From NCBI RefSeq assembly GCF_020991375.1, contig NZ_JAJLQZ010000007.1, positions 62,001 through 126,000 of the forward strand: DNA of 64,000 nt, given 5' to 3'. Position numbers and translations under genes: made by a program. Positions 9,571 to 18,040 of this stretch are shown in pieces. How positions within the stretch are numbered: position 1 is the stretch's first letter; each line of letters begins with the position of its first letter. The stretch is from Glycomyces amatae (GTDB lineage: Bacteria > Actinomycetota > Actinomycetes > Mycobacteriales > Micromonosporaceae). Below the pieces are notes generated by a model, which was not told where the DNA came from, did not search any database, and worked only from the letters and a program-made list of their open reading frames with translations.

Positions 9571-9589
9571 TAAGGTTTGCCTAACCTTA
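9571..9589 (-). promoter_or_regulatory. IdeR/DtxR-type iron box
   Basis: On the minus strand the site reads TAAGGTTAGGCAAACCTTA, a 19-bp near-palindrome with TAAGGTT arms. This agrees with the known IdeR/DtxR operator pattern (TWAGGTTAGSCTAACCTWA) at almost every position. It lies just upstream of the siderophore-interacting gene, so iron-replete repression is expected. It is also 58 bases before the divergent ftsQ start. Confidence 0.88.
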
Positions 9590-9646
9590 TCCGAGCCCCT
9601 GGCGAGCCGCCACCGTCCCGTGGCCCCCGCGTGCCATCATCGACCC

Positions 9647-10381
9647 ATGAGCGGCCCTGACAACGAGACCGGAACCGGGCCCTGGCGGCTGGTCCACGTG
9701 GTGCGCCGCCGCCTGCCGAACCGGCGGCTGGGATGGATCGCCGGCGGCGCGCTGGCGCTCGCACTGGCGGCCTTCGTCATCGTGTGGACGACGCCCCTGT
9801 TCGCGGTCGAGCGCATCGACGTCACCGGCACCTCGGTCCTCGACCCCGCCGAGGTCGCCGCGCTCGGCGAGGAGGCCGTGGGCCGCTCGGTGCTCGGCGC
9901 GGACCTCGACGGCATCGCCGAGTCGGTCGCCGCCCTCGCGCCCGTCGAGTCGGTCGAGGTCACCCGCTCGTGGCCCGACGCGGTGCGCGTCGCGGTCACC
10001 GAACGCGAGCCCTTTCTCGCCGTTCCGTCGGACGGCGAGACTTTTCTCATGGTCGACGACGACGGCGTCGTATTCGACGAGACCGACGCCGTCCCCGGAT
10101 CGATGTGGAGGGTCGAACTCGACGACCCCGGCCCCGGCGACCTGGCCACGACCGAGACGATCGCCGTGCTGCGCTCGCTGCCCGAGGACATCGCCGCCGA
10201 GGTCGAGCACGTGGAGTCCCCCTCGCCCGCGGGCATCACGCTGTTCCTCGAGGATGGACGGACGATCCAGTGGGGCGACGGCTCCGAGGGCGAGCAGAAA
10301 GCCGAGGTGGCCGATCGATTGTTGGCGAGCGGGTACGAACATGTCGATGTCAGCGCACCGGATGCGCCCACTGTGAGTTAG
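9647..10381 (+). CDS. ftsQ: FtsQ, divisome protein with POTRA domain
   Basis: FtsQ is a bitopic membrane protein that scaffolds FtsL/FtsB and links the cytoplasmic and periplasmic divisome. The 244-residue product has a short basic cytoplasmic N-terminus, one membrane helix (about residues 28-47, GWIAGGALALALAAFVIVW), the POTRA domain starting at VERIDVTGTSVL, and the FtsQ beta domain. The ATG at 9647 is chosen because it opens the canonical topology; the frame extends upstream only as antisense of the neighbouring gene. Confidence 0.92.
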   Translation: MSGPDNETGTGPWRLVHVVRRRLPNRRLGWIAGGALALALAAFVIVWTTPLFAVERIDVTGTSVLDPAEVAALGEEAVGRSVLGADLDGIAESVAALAPVESVEVTRSWPDAVRVAVTEREPFLAVPSDGETFLMVDDDGVVFDETDAVPGSMWRVELDDPGPGDLATTETIAVLRSLPEDIAAEVEHVESPSPAGITLFLEDGRTIQWGDGSEGEQKAEVADRLLASGYEHVDVSAPDAPTVS

Positions 10382-10456
10382 CGTTAAGGGGGAGCGGGTG
10401 TCACACACATCCCGTTTGTCGCACCCAGGGCCGGTCAGGGAAGGAAGGCAGCAGCG

Positions 10457-11569
10457 ATGACACCACCGCACAACTACCTCGCCGTCATCAAAGTCGTTGG
10501 AGTCGGAGGCGGCGGCGTCAATGCTGTCAACCGGATGATCGAGGCGGGGCTCAAGGGCGTCGAGTTCATCGCCATCAACACCGACGCGCAGGCGCTTCTG
10601 ATGAGCGACGCCGACGTCAAACTGGACGTCGGCCGCGAGTTGACCCGCGGCCTCGGCGCGGGCGCCAACCCCGAAGTGGGGGCGAAGGCCTGCGAGGACC
10701 ACCGCGACGAGATCGAAGAGGTCCTCAAGGGCGCCGACATGGTCTTCGTGACCTGCGGCGAGGGCGGCGGCACCGGCACCGGCGGCGCGCCCGTCATCGC
10801 CAACATCGCCCGCAAGCTCGGCGCGCTCACCATCGGCGTCGTGACCCGCCCGTTCGCCTTCGAGGGCAAGCGGCGCCAGACGCAGGCCGTCTCGGGAATA
10901 GAGGATCTGCGCAACGAGTGCGACACGCTCATCGTCATCCCCAACGACCGCCTGCTCCACCTCGGCGACCGCTCCATCTCCATGATGGACGCCTTCCGCC
11001 TCGCCGACCAGGTTCTGCTCTCCGGCGTCCAGGGCATCACCGACCTCATCACCACGCCCGGCCTCATCAACCTCGACTTCGCCGACGTCAAGAGCGTCAT
11101 GTCCGGCGCGGGCTCGGCCCTCATGGGCATCGGCTCGGCGCGCGGGGAGAACCGCGCGGTCGAGGCGGCCCGCGCCGCGATCGAGTCGCCCCTGCTGGAG
11201 CAGAGCATGGAGGGCGCGCGCGGCGTGCTCCTGTCCATCGCCGGCGGCTCGGACCTCGGCCTGTTCGAGATCAACGACGCGGCCGAGCTCGTCTCGGACT
11301 GCGCCCACACCGACGCGAACATCATCTTCGGCGCGGTCATCGACGACGCCCTCGGCGAGGAGGCCCGGGTGACCGTGATCGCCGCCGGGTTCGACGTCGA
11401 GGACGAGGCCGCGTTCGAACTGGCGCAGCCGAGCCGCATCACCGCGCTGCCCGAGCAGAAGCCCGAGCCGATCCACCGCCCCGAGCCCGAGCCGGAGCGC
11501 GAGACCGGCGGCGGCAAGGTCCTGTTCGACGACGTGGACGTCCCGGCCTTCCTCAAGGACGGCTTCTAG
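10457..11569 (+). CDS. ftsZ: FtsZ, tubulin-like division GTPase
   Basis: FtsZ polymerises into the Z ring and recruits the divisome. The 370-residue product carries the tubulin signature GGGTGTG at residues 103-109, the T7 loop near [12 protein letters not shown], a variable Glu/Pro-rich linker, and the conserved C-terminal peptide [13 protein letters not shown] that binds SepF and other partners. The ATG follows a GGAAGG ribosome site. The 75-base gap after ftsQ, with its TTAGCGTTAAGG start, suggests a separate ftsZ promoter, although no clean -35/-10 pair is seen. Confidence 0.97.
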   Translation: MTPPHNYLAVIKVVGVGGGGVNAVNRMIEAGLKGVEFIAINTDAQALLMSDADVKLDVGRELTRGLGAGANPEVGAKACEDHRDEIEEVLKGADMVFVTCGEGGGTGTGGAPVIANIARKLGALTIGVVTRPFAFEGKRRQTQAVSGIEDLRNECDTLIVIPNDRLLHLGDRSISMMDAFRLADQVLLSGVQGITDLITTPGLINLDFADVKSVMSGAGSALMGIGSARGENRAVEAARAAIESPLLEQSMEGARGVLLSIAGGSDLGLFEINDAAELVSDCAHTDANIIFGAVIDDALGEEARVTVIAAGFDVEDEAAFELAQPSRITALPEQKPEPIHRPEPEPERETGGGKVLFDDVDVPAFLKDGF

Positions 11570-11579
11570 CGGCGGCGCG

Positions 11580-11623
11580 CCGTCGGGCCGCGGCCCGCAG
11601 GCGCCGCCGAGGCCGCCCGACGG
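11580..11623. terminator. Weak hairpin after ftsZ
   Basis: CCGTCGGGC (11580-11588) pairs with GCCCGACGG (11615-11623) across a 26-base loop. It could attenuate transcription between ftsZ and yggS, but the long loop makes this a weak call. Confidence 0.3.
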
Positions 11624-11671
11624 AGCGCCGCCCGGACCCTGACCGCCCCGCGACCGCCGAGGATCCCGATC

Positions 11672-12379
11672 TTGACCACGCAAGCGCGACGAATCCAGTT
11701 GCAGGACAACCTGAACCGGACGCGCCAGGCCCTCAGTGAGGCCTGCGCCGACGCCGGGCGGGAGCCCGGATCGGTCCGACTCGTCGCCGTCACCAAGACC
11801 TTCCCGGCCGACGACGCCGCCGCCCTCGTCGAGCTCGGCCAGGCCGACCTGGGGGAGAACCGCGACCAGGAGGCCGCGCCGAAGGCCGCCGAACTGGCAG
11901 CTCGGGGCCTGGAACCGGTGTGGCACTTCGTCGGCCGCCTCCAGCGCAACAAGGCCCGCTCGGTCGCCGCGTACGCCGACTGGGTGCACTCGATCGACCG
12001 CGCGCCGCTCGCCGACGCGCTCGACCGCGCCTCGGGCGACCGCGGCCGCACCGTGAACGCCCTGATCCAGGTGAGCCTCGACGGCGACGTCGCGCGCGGC
12101 GGCGCGCCGGTGGGCGAGGTCGGATCCCTCGCCGAGCGCATCGCGGCCGCCCCGTACCTGAACCTCAAGGGCGTCATGGCGGTCGCCCCGCTCGGATGGG
12201 AGCCCGCCAAGGCCTTCGCCCTGCTCGCCGAGTGCTCGGAGGCGGTGCGCCGCGTCGACTCCGGCGCCGCCGAGATCTCCGCCGGCATGAGCGGCGACTT
12301 CGCCGCCGCGGTCAATGCGGGGGCCACAATGGTCAGACTGGGGAGAAACGTGCTCGGCGAACGTGAACCGATGGCGTAA
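11672..12379 (+). CDS. YggS/PLPBP family pyridoxal-phosphate homeostasis protein
   Basis: Members of this family bind PLP without a known enzymatic reaction and affect vitamin B6 and amino-acid homeostasis. The 235-residue product has the PLP lysine in AVTKTFPAD (Lys42), the HFVGRLQRNK motif and the C-terminal phosphate-binding MSGDFAAAVNAGATMVRLG segment. The start is TTG at 11672 after a GAGGA ribosome site. The gene holds its normal place between ftsZ and sepF; the YfiH/PgeF gene often found here is absent. Confidence 0.93.
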   Translation: MTTQARRIQLQDNLNRTRQALSEACADAGREPGSVRLVAVTKTFPADDAAALVELGQADLGENRDQEAAPKAAELAARGLEPVWHFVGRLQRNKARSVAAYADWVHSIDRAPLADALDRASGDRGRTVNALIQVSLDGDVARGGAPVGEVGSLAERIAAAPYLNLKGVMAVAPLGWEPAKAFALLAECSEAVRRVDSGAAEISAGMSGDFAAAVNAGATMVRLGRNVLGEREPMA

Positions 12380-12518
12380 GGTATGGGGCGGCAGTGACAC
12401 CGAAGCCGCGGGCGGCGGTTGATTAGTCGGGCAAAAACACATCCGTGTAAGGAGTCGGCGCTAGGATGAGACCGCGTACCTGACTCAGCAGGGGCGGCCC
12501 GAGGAGGGAGCACGATCG

Positions 12519-13097
12519 ATGGGCGCGATGCGGAAGGCAGGCATCTGGCTCGGCCTCATCGAGGACGAGGACGATCGCGGCTACAGCAACGGTTACGAGG
12601 AGGGCGACGAGTTCGCCGAGGAGCAGCAGCAGCCCCCGGCGCGGGCGCGCGGCGCGCAGCGGACCACCGGCCGCGTCGGACGCGCCGCCGAGGACCGCGG
12701 CACCGTCAGGCAGCTCAACCGCGGGTCGGGCTCGGTCACGCCGCTCACCCGGGACAACCTCGCGCTCGCCGAGCCCGCCCCCGTGCGGGCGGTCCCGGCC
12801 GAGGAGGAGTCCCACGCGAACTACCGGATCACCACCCTGCACCCGACGACCTACAACGAGGCCCGGACCATCGGCGAGCGCTACCGCGACGGCACGCCGG
12901 TGATCATGAACCTCTCGGAGATGGAGGAGGCCGACGCCAAGCGCCTGGTCGACTTCGCCGCGGGGCTCATCTTCGGGACCCGGGGCTCCTTCGAGCGGGT
13001 GACCAACCGTGTGTTCCTGCTCTCCCCGCCCCACGTCCAGGTGACGGCCGAGGACAAGGCCAAGATCGCCGAGGGCGGGTTCTTCAACCAGTCCTGA
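12519..13097 (+). CDS. sepF: SepF, cell division FtsZ anchor
   Basis: SepF binds the FtsZ C-terminal peptide and tethers the Z ring to the membrane in actinobacteria, which lack FtsA. The 192-residue product has an amphipathic N-terminus (MGAMRKAGIWLGL), an acidic and Gln-rich linker, and the conserved SepF core from about residue 103 (ITTLHPTTYNEARTIGERY) to FLLSPPHVQV. GAGGAGGG precedes the ATG. The 139-base gap upstream holds no gene and only weak promoter-like bases such as TAGGAT. Confidence 0.94.
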   Translation: MGAMRKAGIWLGLIEDEDDRGYSNGYEEGDEFAEEQQQPPARARGAQRTTGRVGRAAEDRGTVRQLNRGSGSVTPLTRDNLALAEPAPVRAVPAEEESHANYRITTLHPTTYNEARTIGERYRDGTPVIMNLSEMEEADAKRLVDFAAGLIFGTRGSFERVTNRVFLLSPPHVQVTAEDKAKIAEGGFFNQS

Positions 13098-13118
13098 GGG
13101 CGGGATAGACTCCAGACC

Positions 13119-13412
13119 GTGAACCTGGCACTGCAGCTGATCTATCTGGCGCTCTTCGCCTTCTACCTGTTCCTGCTGGCTCGCCTGGTGTGCAGCGTGG
13201 TGATCCAGTTCTCCCGCCGCTGGGAGCCCGGGCCGAAGGCCGCGGCGGTGCTGGAGACGGTGTACAGCGTGACCGACCCTCCCCTGAAGGGGTTGAGGAA
13301 GGTGATACCCCCTCTCAGGCTTGGTACTGTATCGATTGATCTGGCGTTCCTGGCGCTGCTCCTGGTCGTGTGGATCCTGATGGACTTCGTCATCGGGGGA
13401 CTGATCTCCTAG
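13119..13412 (+). CDS. YggT family membrane protein
   Basis: This is a 97-residue YggT-family protein with two hydrophobic segments (residues 3-28 and about 74-95) and the conserved middle [15 protein letters not shown]. The family is regularly encoded between sepF and divIVA and is linked to envelope or osmotic functions, but its biochemical role is not settled. The GTG start is 21 bases after sepF, so the two are probably cotranscribed. Confidence 0.9.
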   Translation: MNLALQLIYLALFAFYLFLLARLVCSVVIQFSRRWEPGPKAAAVLETVYSVTDPPLKGLRKVIPPLRLGTVSIDLAFLALLLVVWILMDFVIGGLIS

Positions 13413-13494
13413 CAGCTCCGGGCAGGGGTGCACGGCACGGTTATCGTGTTGGACGGCCTTGTGCGCCAGGCGAACAGCTGAGAAGGAGTTTCGA

Positions 13495-14475
13495 ATGCCG
13501 CTGACCCCAGCAGACGTTCACAACGTCACGTTCAAGAAACCCATGCTCGGAAAGCGCGGATACGACGAGGACGAGGTCGACGGGTTCCTCGATGAGGTCG
13601 AGCGTGAGCTCGCTCGCCTCAGCGATGAGAACGGCGAGCTTCGCGCCCAGCTCGAGAGCCTCCGCGCCGGTGCTCCCCCCGGAGCCGCCGACCACGCCGA
13701 GATGGCCGCCGCACTCGACCGGGTGCAGCGGGAGAAGCACGCCATGGAGCAGCAGCTCCAGGAGCTCGACGCCGAGCTGCACGAGATGCACCAGCAGATG
13801 GTGGCCGCGCAGCAGCAGGCGCAGCAGCTCCAGCAGGAGCTCGCCCAGCGCGGCCCGCAGCAGGACGCCGCCGCTCCGGCGGCCGGCGGCGAGCAGGAGG
13901 CCCTGCGCCTCCTCATGGTCGCCCAGCGCACCGCCGACGAGCACCTGGAGGACTCCCGCCGGGAGGCCGACACCCTGCTCGGCGACGCGCAGCGCGAGTC
14001 CCAGTCGATGGTCTCCGAGGCCCAGCGCGAGTCGCAGACGATGATGTCGCAGGCCCAGCGCGAGTCCAAGACCATGGTCACCGAGGCCCAGCGCGAGTCG
14101 CAGACGATGGTCACCGAGGCGCAGCGCGAGGCCGAGACGATGGTCTCCGAGGCCCGCGCGCAGGCCGAGGACCTGGTGGGCCAGGCCCGCGACAAGGCCG
14201 ACCGCATGGAGATGGAGGCCGAGCAGGAGCGCCAGAAGGTCATCGGCCAGCTGGAGGAGTCCCGCACGTCCCTGCTGCACAACATCGAAGAGCTCAAGAC
14301 CTTCGAGCGCGAGTACCGGACCCGCCTCAAGCTCTACCTCGAGAGCCAGCTGCGCGACCTCAACGGCCAGCAGGGCCGCTCCGAGGAGGACGCGTTCGAG
14401 GAGGCCCAGCAGCAGACCGCGAACGAGCGCTCCGGCTCCCGGTCGGCCTTCGTGATGCAGGGCGGGCGCGGCTAG
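13495..14475 (+). CDS. wag31: Wag31/DivIVA polar growth coiled-coil protein
   Basis: Wag31 marks curved membrane at the poles and directs polar wall growth in actinobacteria. The 326-residue product opens with the DivIVA membrane-binding domain ([16 protein letters not shown], then [15 protein letters not shown]). Long coiled coils follow, with a Gln-rich break near residues 80-130 and a run of 11-residue repeats around residues 161-226. The ATG at 13495 is preferred over an upstream GTG at 13459 because AGAAGGAG sits just before it and the conserved domain begins there. Confidence 0.95.
   Translation: MPLTPADVHNVTFKKPMLGKRGYDEDEVDGFLDEVERELARLSDENGELRAQLESLRAGAPPGAADHAEMAAALDRVQREKHAMEQQLQELDAELHEMHQQMVAAQQQAQQLQQELAQRGPQQDAAAPAAGGEQEALRLLMVAQRTADEHLEDSRREADTLLGDAQRESQSMVSEAQRESQTMMSQAQRESKTMVTEAQRESQTMVTEAQREAETMVSEARAQAEDLVGQARDKADRMEMEAEQERQKVIGQLEESRTSLLHNIEELKTFEREYRTRLKLYLESQLRDLNGQQGRSEEDAFEEAQQQTANERSGSRSAFVMQGGRG
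13975..14172 (+). repeat. Tandem 33-bp repeats encoding hendecads in Wag31
   Basis: Six in-frame units of 33 bp encode 11-residue repeats of the type [11 protein letters not shown] codons mark the unit starts at 14008, 14041, 14074, 14107 and 14140, exactly 33 bases apart. Eleven-residue periodicity favours a right-handed or straight coiled coil. Nearly identical units could expand or contract by slippage. Confidence 0.85.
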
Positions 14476-14552
14476 ACCCCTCGCGTCCGCGACACCGGGT
14501 CCTTCCCCCCGACCTCCGGCCGGGACGCCATGCCGTCCTCCGGAGACCGGGA

Positions 14553-14595
14553 CGCCCCGCCGCGCGGCGGCCGGGGCGGTGTCCGAGCCTCGGAC
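14553..14595. terminator. Tandem hairpins after wag31
   Basis: An imperfect GC-rich hairpin (CGCCCC to GGGGCG, 14553-14578) is followed by a perfect small one, GTCCGA-GCC-TCGGAC (14581-14595). They lie about 80 bases after wag31 and could terminate the dcw transcript. The rest of the roughly 300-base gap to the next gene holds no open frame I can support. Confidence 0.45.
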
Positions 14596-14776
14596 ATCGG
14601 TCCGCCTCGGGCCATAACCTGAACGGGGATCGCCTCGTTATGCATGAGTGAGCGGGTGGGGGCGCCGTGCCTACGGCCGCCCTCACCGCCGCACCATGCG
14701 TCAACGAAGGCGCGGCCCGCACGGGCCGCGAAGGACCGCGCGAGGCCCCCGCACCTCGCGCAGGGGAGGACTCGAC

Positions 14777-15424
14777 GTGATCGTCAGCAGCCTGCTGATC
14801 CTCGTCACCGCGGCGGTCTTGCTGGTCACCGGCATGATCACCGGGAACAATCCATTGCTCGTCTCGTCCATCGCGGCGAGCCTGGCGGCCGGTGCCGCCC
14901 TGTACGCGGGCATCCGGGGGCGCGGCGCCAAGCGCCCCCGCGTGACCCCCCGCCACGAGGTCGGACGGGACGGCCCGCCGTCGCCGAGCGCCGACGACAC
15001 GCAGCAGTTCAGGCGGATCGGCCTCGACGACACGCCGACCACCGAACTGCCCCTCCTCGAAGGCAAGACCTTCGAGCCCATGGAGTACGCGGTCGACCGC
15101 GACCCCGAGCTGCGCTTCGAGGACGCCCCGCCGCGCCAGGGCCGCACCCAGCCCCCGCCGAGCCACCGCGCCCCCGAGTCCACGGCCGACGAGCCGGCCG
15201 AGCAGCGCCTCTCCAGCGTCGAGGCCGCGGCCCTGATGCGCCTGGACACCGAGGTCGCCGTCGTCGACGGCCGCCCCCGCTTCCACCACTCGACCTGCAT
15301 GCACCTGCACGGGCGCGAGCACGAGCCGCTGCCGGTCGCCGAGGCCCTCGAGCTGGGCTTCACCCCCTGCTCCCTGTGCGAGCCGGCCTCCCGACTGCTC
15401 ATGGCGCCCCTGGCCGGACGCTGA
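14777..15424 (+). CDS. Two-helix membrane protein with C-terminal Ada-like metal motif
   Basis: Function is not known. The 215-residue product has two N-terminal membrane helices (about residues 3-20 and 27-46, with NNPLLVSS between), then a long polar linker, then a compact C-terminal motif: FHHSTCMHL, about 20 residues, GFTPCSLCEP. The pattern His-Cys then Gly-x-x-Pro-Cys-x-x-Cys resembles the small zinc-binding modules of Ada and related nuclease-associated domains. The GTG at 14777 is chosen because GGGGAGGA precedes it and it opens the first helix; the frame upstream is Arg-rich and unlikely to be coding. Confidence 0.7.
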   Translation: MIVSSLLILVTAAVLLVTGMITGNNPLLVSSIAASLAAGAALYAGIRGRGAKRPRVTPRHEVGRDGPPSPSADDTQQFRRIGLDDTPTTELPLLEGKTFEPMEYAVDRDPELRFEDAPPRQGRTQPPPSHRAPESTADEPAEQRLSSVEAAALMRLDTEVAVVDGRPRFHHSTCMHLHGREHEPLPVAEALELGFTPCSLCEPASRLLMAPLAGR

Positions 15425-15462
15425 GCCCTGACGCACAGTCCGGACACAAGTTCTGGAAGTAA

Positions 15463-15491
15463 TTGACCTCGTTGCAGGTCTTGCGTATCCT
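15463..15491 (+). promoter_or_regulatory. Housekeeping promoter for the DksA-like gene
   Basis: TTGACC (15463-15468) and TATCCT (15486-15491) are separated by exactly 17 bases. Transcription should begin near 15498-15500, about 185 bases before the coding start. This is the cleanest housekeeping-type promoter in the window. Confidence 0.75.
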
Positions 15492-15499
15492 GTGTGCTT

Positions 15500-15543
15500 A
15501 ATTGCGCGGCAGGTCCCCGCTTCGGCGGGCCTGGCGCGCAATT
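15500..15543 (+). promoter_or_regulatory. Long stable hairpin at the predicted 5' end of the leader
   Basis: AATTGCGC pairs with GCGCAATT, and inside it CAGG/CCTG and CCCGC/GCGGG close on a TTCG tetraloop (15521-15524). The predicted transcript would start almost exactly at the base of this stem. A second small hairpin, CCTCG-loop-CGAGG, follows near 15546-15561. The remaining leader up to 15684 is GC-rich and has no clear open frame. I could not match it to a known RNA family. Confidence 0.6.
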
Positions 15544-15684
15544 GTCCTCGTTTCGGCGAGGTCGTCCGGAGTACGCGATCTCGGGAGCCGCGATGCCGAA
15601 CGCCCGATGCGGGCCGCCACCGCGGCTCCGTCGTGTCCCGGCGCCGCCGCGACCCGAGCCGACACACCCCTCCAGAGGCGCGTC

Positions 15685-16233
15685 ATGAGTCCAGCGAAGA
15701 AGACCCAGAAGCAGGCCGCGAAGAAGGCGGCCGAGAAGACCGCCGTGAAGAAGGCCGCGGTCAAGAAGACCGCGGCGAAGCCCGCCGCCGAGACCGGCGC
15801 GAAGGCCGCGGCCAAGAAGGCCGCCCGGAAGGCGGCCCCGGCCGCCGAGGAGCGCGACACCCATCGGCCGCGCACCGAGAGCGAGGAGGCCGAGCTGCGC
15901 GCCGCGCTGAAGGAGCGGCTCGACGAACTGGTCGCCGAGCAGGCGCGCTACACCGACTCGATCGCCGTCGCCCAGCGCGAGCGGCTCAGCGACACCGCCG
16001 GGGACGACCAGATCGACTCCGGCTCCAAGACCGTCGAGCACGAGCACGAGGTCGCCGTGGCCGGTGCGATCTCCGAGCGCATCCGGCAGGTCAGCCACGC
16101 CCTCGAGCGCCTCGACGAGGGCGAGTACGGCTTCTGTGAGAAGTGCGGTAAACCCATCCCGGCGGCGCGGCTCGCCGCGTTCCCGTCGGCTACCCTCTGC
16201 GTCAGTTGCAAACAGCTGGAGGAGCGACGCTGA
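15685..16233 (+). CDS. DksA/TraR zinc-finger protein with histone-H1-like N-terminal tail
   Basis: DksA/TraR proteins bind RNA polymerase through its secondary channel and alter promoter response. The 182-residue product has two parts. Residues 1 to about 55 are a Lys/Ala-rich tail of AAKK-type repeats resembling histone H1 and HU tails. The remainder is a helical hairpin ending in the zinc finger CEKC...CVSC. The acidic tip typical of DksA is not obvious, so its action on polymerase is uncertain. The ATG at 15685 is the first plausible start. The end overlaps the lspA start region. Confidence 0.88.
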   Translation: MSPAKKTQKQAAKKAAEKTAVKKAAVKKTAAKPAAETGAKAAAKKAARKAAPAAEERDTHRPRTESEEAELRAALKERLDELVAEQARYTDSIAVAQRERLSDTAGDDQIDSGSKTVEHEHEVAVAGAISERIRQVSHALERLDEGEYGFCEKCGKPIPAARLAAFPSATLCVSCKQLEERR

Positions 16234-16838
16234 GCGAGGACACGCAGCCCGGGACCGCCGAGGGCGGCCCGGGGACCGACGAGACACCCCGACGACCGAA
16301 GCGCAGGCCCGGGCTGACGCTGGCCGCGCTCCTGATCGCCGCCGCGGCGATCGGGCTCGACCAGTGGACCAAGGCCCTCGCCGAGGCGAACCTCGACCCC
16401 CGGGAGCCGGTGAGCATCCTGGGCGGGCTCATCCACCTGAGCCTGACCTGGAACTCCGGCGCGGCCTTCAGCCTCGGCACCGGCTACACCTGGATCTTCA
16501 CCATCGCCGCCTCGGCGGTGACGGTGTTCCTGGTCTTCCTGTCCACCCGCATCCTCTACCCGGCCTGGTCGATCGCCATCGGGCTGGTGCTCGGCGGCGC
16601 GGCGGGGAACCTCGTCGACCGCCTCTTCCGCGACCCCGGCTTCGCGCACGGCCACGTCGTCGACTTCATCAGCGCCTTCAAGCCCTTCGGCGAGGCCTTC
16701 CCCATCTTCAACCTCGCCGACTCGGCGCTGTGCTGCGGCGTCGTGCTCGTCGTGCTGCTCGAGCTCACCGGCCACGGCTTCTCGCCGGAGTCCCGCAAGC
16801 GCCCCGAGCCGGAGACCGCCGGGAAGGGGCCGGCATGA
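16206..16838 (+). CDS. lspA: LspA, prolipoprotein signal peptidase
   Basis: LspA is the membrane aspartyl protease that removes the signal peptide of lipid-modified prolipoproteins. The protein has four membrane segments and the family motifs [29 protein letters not shown], and FNLADSAL with a catalytic Asp. The TTG at 16206 gives 210 residues and overlaps the preceding gene by 28 bases. CTG at 16230 is an alternative, since GGAGGAG lies five bases before it. The stop overlaps the rluD-type gene ATG by four bases. Confidence 0.93.
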   Translation: MQTAGGATLSEDTQPGTAEGGPGTDETPRRPKRRPGLTLAALLIAAAAIGLDQWTKALAEANLDPREPVSILGGLIHLSLTWNSGAAFSLGTGYTWIFTIAASAVTVFLVFLSTRILYPAWSIAIGLVLGGAAGNLVDRLFRDPGFAHGHVVDFISAFKPFGEAFPIFNLADSALCCGVVLVVLLELTGHGFSPESRKRPEPETAGKGPA

Positions 16839-17785
16839 GCGACCTCGCCGCGCGCCCGACCCGGTCGCTGCCGATCCCCGAGGGCCTCGAGGGCCAGCGG
16901 ATCGACCAGGTGGTCTCGCGGCTGCTGGGCCTGTCGCGCACCGTGGCCGCCGAACTGGTCGCGGCCGGGGACGTGACCGTCGACGGCGCCCCCTGCGCGA
17001 GCAAGTCCGAGCGGGTGTCGGCCGGGGCCTGGCTCGAGGTGGTCCTGCCGCCGCCGCCCGAGGACGTCCGGGTCCGCGACACCGAGCCCGTCGAGGGCCT
17101 CGACGTCGTGTTCGACGACGAGGACATCGCCGTCGTCATGAAGCCCGTGGGCGTCGCCGCCCACCCGAGCCCGGGCTGGACGGGCCCCACCGTGACCGGC
17201 GGCCTCGCCGCGGCCGGGTACCGGCTCTCCAGCCACGGCGCCGACGAGCGCCAGGGCATCGTGCACCGCCTCGACGTGGGCACCTCGGGGCTCATGGTCG
17301 TCGCCAAGAGCGAGGCGGCCTACTCCGAGCTCAAGCGCGCCTTCAAGGAGCGGCGGGTCTCCAAGCGCTACCGGGCCGTGGCCCAGGGGCATCCGGACCC
17401 GCTCTCGGGGACGGTGGACGCGCCGATCGGGCGCCACCCCCGCCACGACTACAAGTGGGCGGTCGTCGCCGACGGCAAGCCGAGCGTGACCCACTACGAC
17501 ACCATCGAGGTGTTCCCCGGCGCCTCCTTGATGGACGTCGGCCTGGAGACCGGCCGGACCCACCAGATCCGCGTCCACTTCTCGGCCCTGGGCCATCCCC
17601 TGGCGGGCGACCTGACCTACGGCGCCGACCCGACCATGGCCGAGCGGCTGGGCCTGACCCGGCAGTGGCTGCACGCCTACCGGCTCGAGTTCGCCCACCC
17701 CACCAAGGGACGAACCGTCACCTTCACGAGTGAATACCCCGAGGACTTGGCGACCGCCCTGGCGCGGTTGCGAGCCGATTCCTAG
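16835..17785 (+). CDS. RluA/RluD-family 23S rRNA pseudouridine synthase
   Basis: Enzymes of this family convert uridine to pseudouridine in 23S rRNA or tRNA. The 316-residue product has an N-terminal S4-like domain (about residues 17-70) and the catalytic [10 protein letters not shown] motif with Asp147. Later motifs are [15 protein letters not shown] and [10 protein letters not shown]. Residues match the RluD branch best, but the exact target cannot be read from sequence. It is coupled to lspA, a pairing common in actinobacteria. Confidence 0.92.
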   Translation: MSDLAARPTRSLPIPEGLEGQRIDQVVSRLLGLSRTVAAELVAAGDVTVDGAPCASKSERVSAGAWLEVVLPPPPEDVRVRDTEPVEGLDVVFDDEDIAVVMKPVGVAAHPSPGWTGPTVTGGLAAAGYRLSSHGADERQGIVHRLDVGTSGLMVVAKSEAAYSELKRAFKERRVSKRYRAVAQGHPDPLSGTVDAPIGRHPRHDYKWAVVADGKPSVTHYDTIEVFPGASLMDVGLETGRTHQIRVHFSALGHPLAGDLTYGADPTMAERLGLTRQWLHAYRLEFAHPTKGRTVTFTSEYPEDLATALARLRADS

Positions 17786-17803
17786 GAAGCCTCTAGACTG
17801 GTG

Positions 17804-17819
17804 CGAGGCGTCCGCCTCG
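17804..17819. terminator. Small perfect hairpin after the pseudouridine synthase
   Basis: CGAGGCG and CGCCTCG flank a two-base centre, so in practice it would fold with a slightly larger loop. It lies 19 bases after the stop. The rest of 17820-18040 holds a TAATAG -10-like element near 17904 and several GC-rich stems, but no recognised RNA family. Confidence 0.45.
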
Positions 17820-18040
17820 ACGGGGCGGCGGATGCGACGCACGCCTCGCCCCCGGGCTCGACGACCCGCGATTCACCACGGGCCTTGAGGAATCATTGTG
17901 TTCTAATAGTCGCGGGTGGTAACGGTGTCCGGTCGGGAAGGCGCTGCGAGGGCCGTCAAGGCGGAGCGAGTCGACGACTCGAGGAGCTCGCCGCGGCGGC
18001 TCGCGAGCCATGACGGTTTCCGGCCGAGAGGAGGTTGCGC

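Noticed and set aside
13459..13494. Upstream GTG start that would add 12 residues to Wag31
   Set aside because: AGAAGGAG precedes the ATG at 13495 and the conserved [11 protein letters not shown] begins there.
17820..18040. A possible riboswitch (ydaO-like) before the ParA-like gene
   Set aside because: Stretches such as GGTCGGGAAGGC and the GC-rich stems drew attention, but the conserved blocks of the c-di-AMP riboswitch are not present in order.
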